Assembly (NCBI RefSeq): GCF_014650675.1
Contig: NZ_BMVK01000003.1
Span: 248,001 to 312,000, forward strand
Length of the DNA stretch: 64,000 nt
Direction: 5' to 3'
Origin: Streptomyces anulatus
GTDB taxonomy: Bacteria; Actinomycetota; Actinomycetes; Streptomycetales; Streptomycetaceae
Position 1 is the stretch's first letter. Each line of letters begins with the position of its first letter. The notes beneath the pieces were generated by a model, which ran no database searches, was not told where the DNA came from, and worked only from the letters and a program-made list of their open reading frames with translations. Made by a program: the position numbers and the translations under genes. Positions 64,000 to 64,000 of this stretch are shown here, piece after piece.

Positions 64000-64000
64000 G

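Overview
The window is a gene-dense stretch of chromosome from a high-GC actinomycete, almost certainly Streptomyces. Protein signatures support this: a K15-type DD-peptidase, Streptomyces-like MetRS and AspRS, BTAD/SARP and PadR regulators, PASTA-type kinases, the bacterial proteasome activator and the BkdABC dehydrogenase. Start-codon and ribosome-site use, and third-position GC bias on both strands, agree. No tRNA, rRNA, insertion sequence, integrase or CRISPR array was found. Four perfect copies of the 14-bp chromosome-partition site parS (GTTTCACGTGAAAC, at 11173, 21031, 38189 and 61709) say this is core, origin-proximal chromosome. As I recall it, the gene order (metG, aspS, acyl-CoA dehydrogenase, dacA, bkd, kinases) resembles the S. 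coelicolor region a few dozen genes from dnaA.

Layout. 1-5.2 kb: end of an FMN reductase gene, a universal stress protein behind phased 10-bp repeats, and a giant STAND-type ATPase. 5.2-11.6 kb: a MerR-PP2C phosphatase fusion, a DrrAB-like ABC exporter with a flavin reductase, small membrane proteins and an S4 RNA-binding protein. 11.7-17.5 kb: a Tat-exported PhoX-family phosphatase with a PHO box, a vWA protein and a two-component system. 17.6-25.2 kb: metG, a Uma2 nuclease-like protein, a lipoprotein L,D-transpeptidase, aspS and a PAS-GAF-SpoIIE-HATPase switch protein. 25.3-31.8 kb: an AI-2E family permease with a repeat tail, a broken pirin gene, an SseB-like protein, an acyl-CoA dehydrogenase and an M18 aminopeptidase. 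32-43.3 kb: an AfsR-like BTAD regulator, a lipoprotein, a thioredoxin-NHL protein, a nitrilase, a GntR-MFS pair and a DD-peptidase. 43.4-53.4 kb: the bkd operon, divergent from an orphan DosR-like response regulator, then a phosphotransferase and two divergent Ser/Thr kinases. 53.6-64 kb: a PadR-controlled FtsX-type ABC transporter, the proteasome activator Bpa, a quinone oxidoreductase, and a mobA-moeA-potassium channel operon that runs off the right edge.

How the genes work together. Most units are housekeeping or signalling. Translation (metG, aspS), cell-wall maturation (DD-peptidase, L,D-transpeptidase), branched-chain keto acid oxidation (bkdABC), molybdenum cofactor synthesis (mobA-moeA) and proteasome gating (bpa) lie among many regulators: MerR-PP2C, the two-component pair, SpoIIE/HATPase, BTAD, GntR, NarL-type, two kinases and PadR. 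Several gene pairs are translationally coupled by 4-bp ATGA or GTGA overlaps. At least eight genes carry a TAnnnT box 6-7 bases before the start codon and no ribosome site, the pattern of leaderless mRNAs.

The most striking points are: the four parS sites, one built into the moeA stop codon and the channel start codon; the MerR-PP2C fusion; the pirin gene disabled by an internal frameshifting deletion; a PHO box before the PhoX gene; and several short-repeat arrays in promoters and protein tails.
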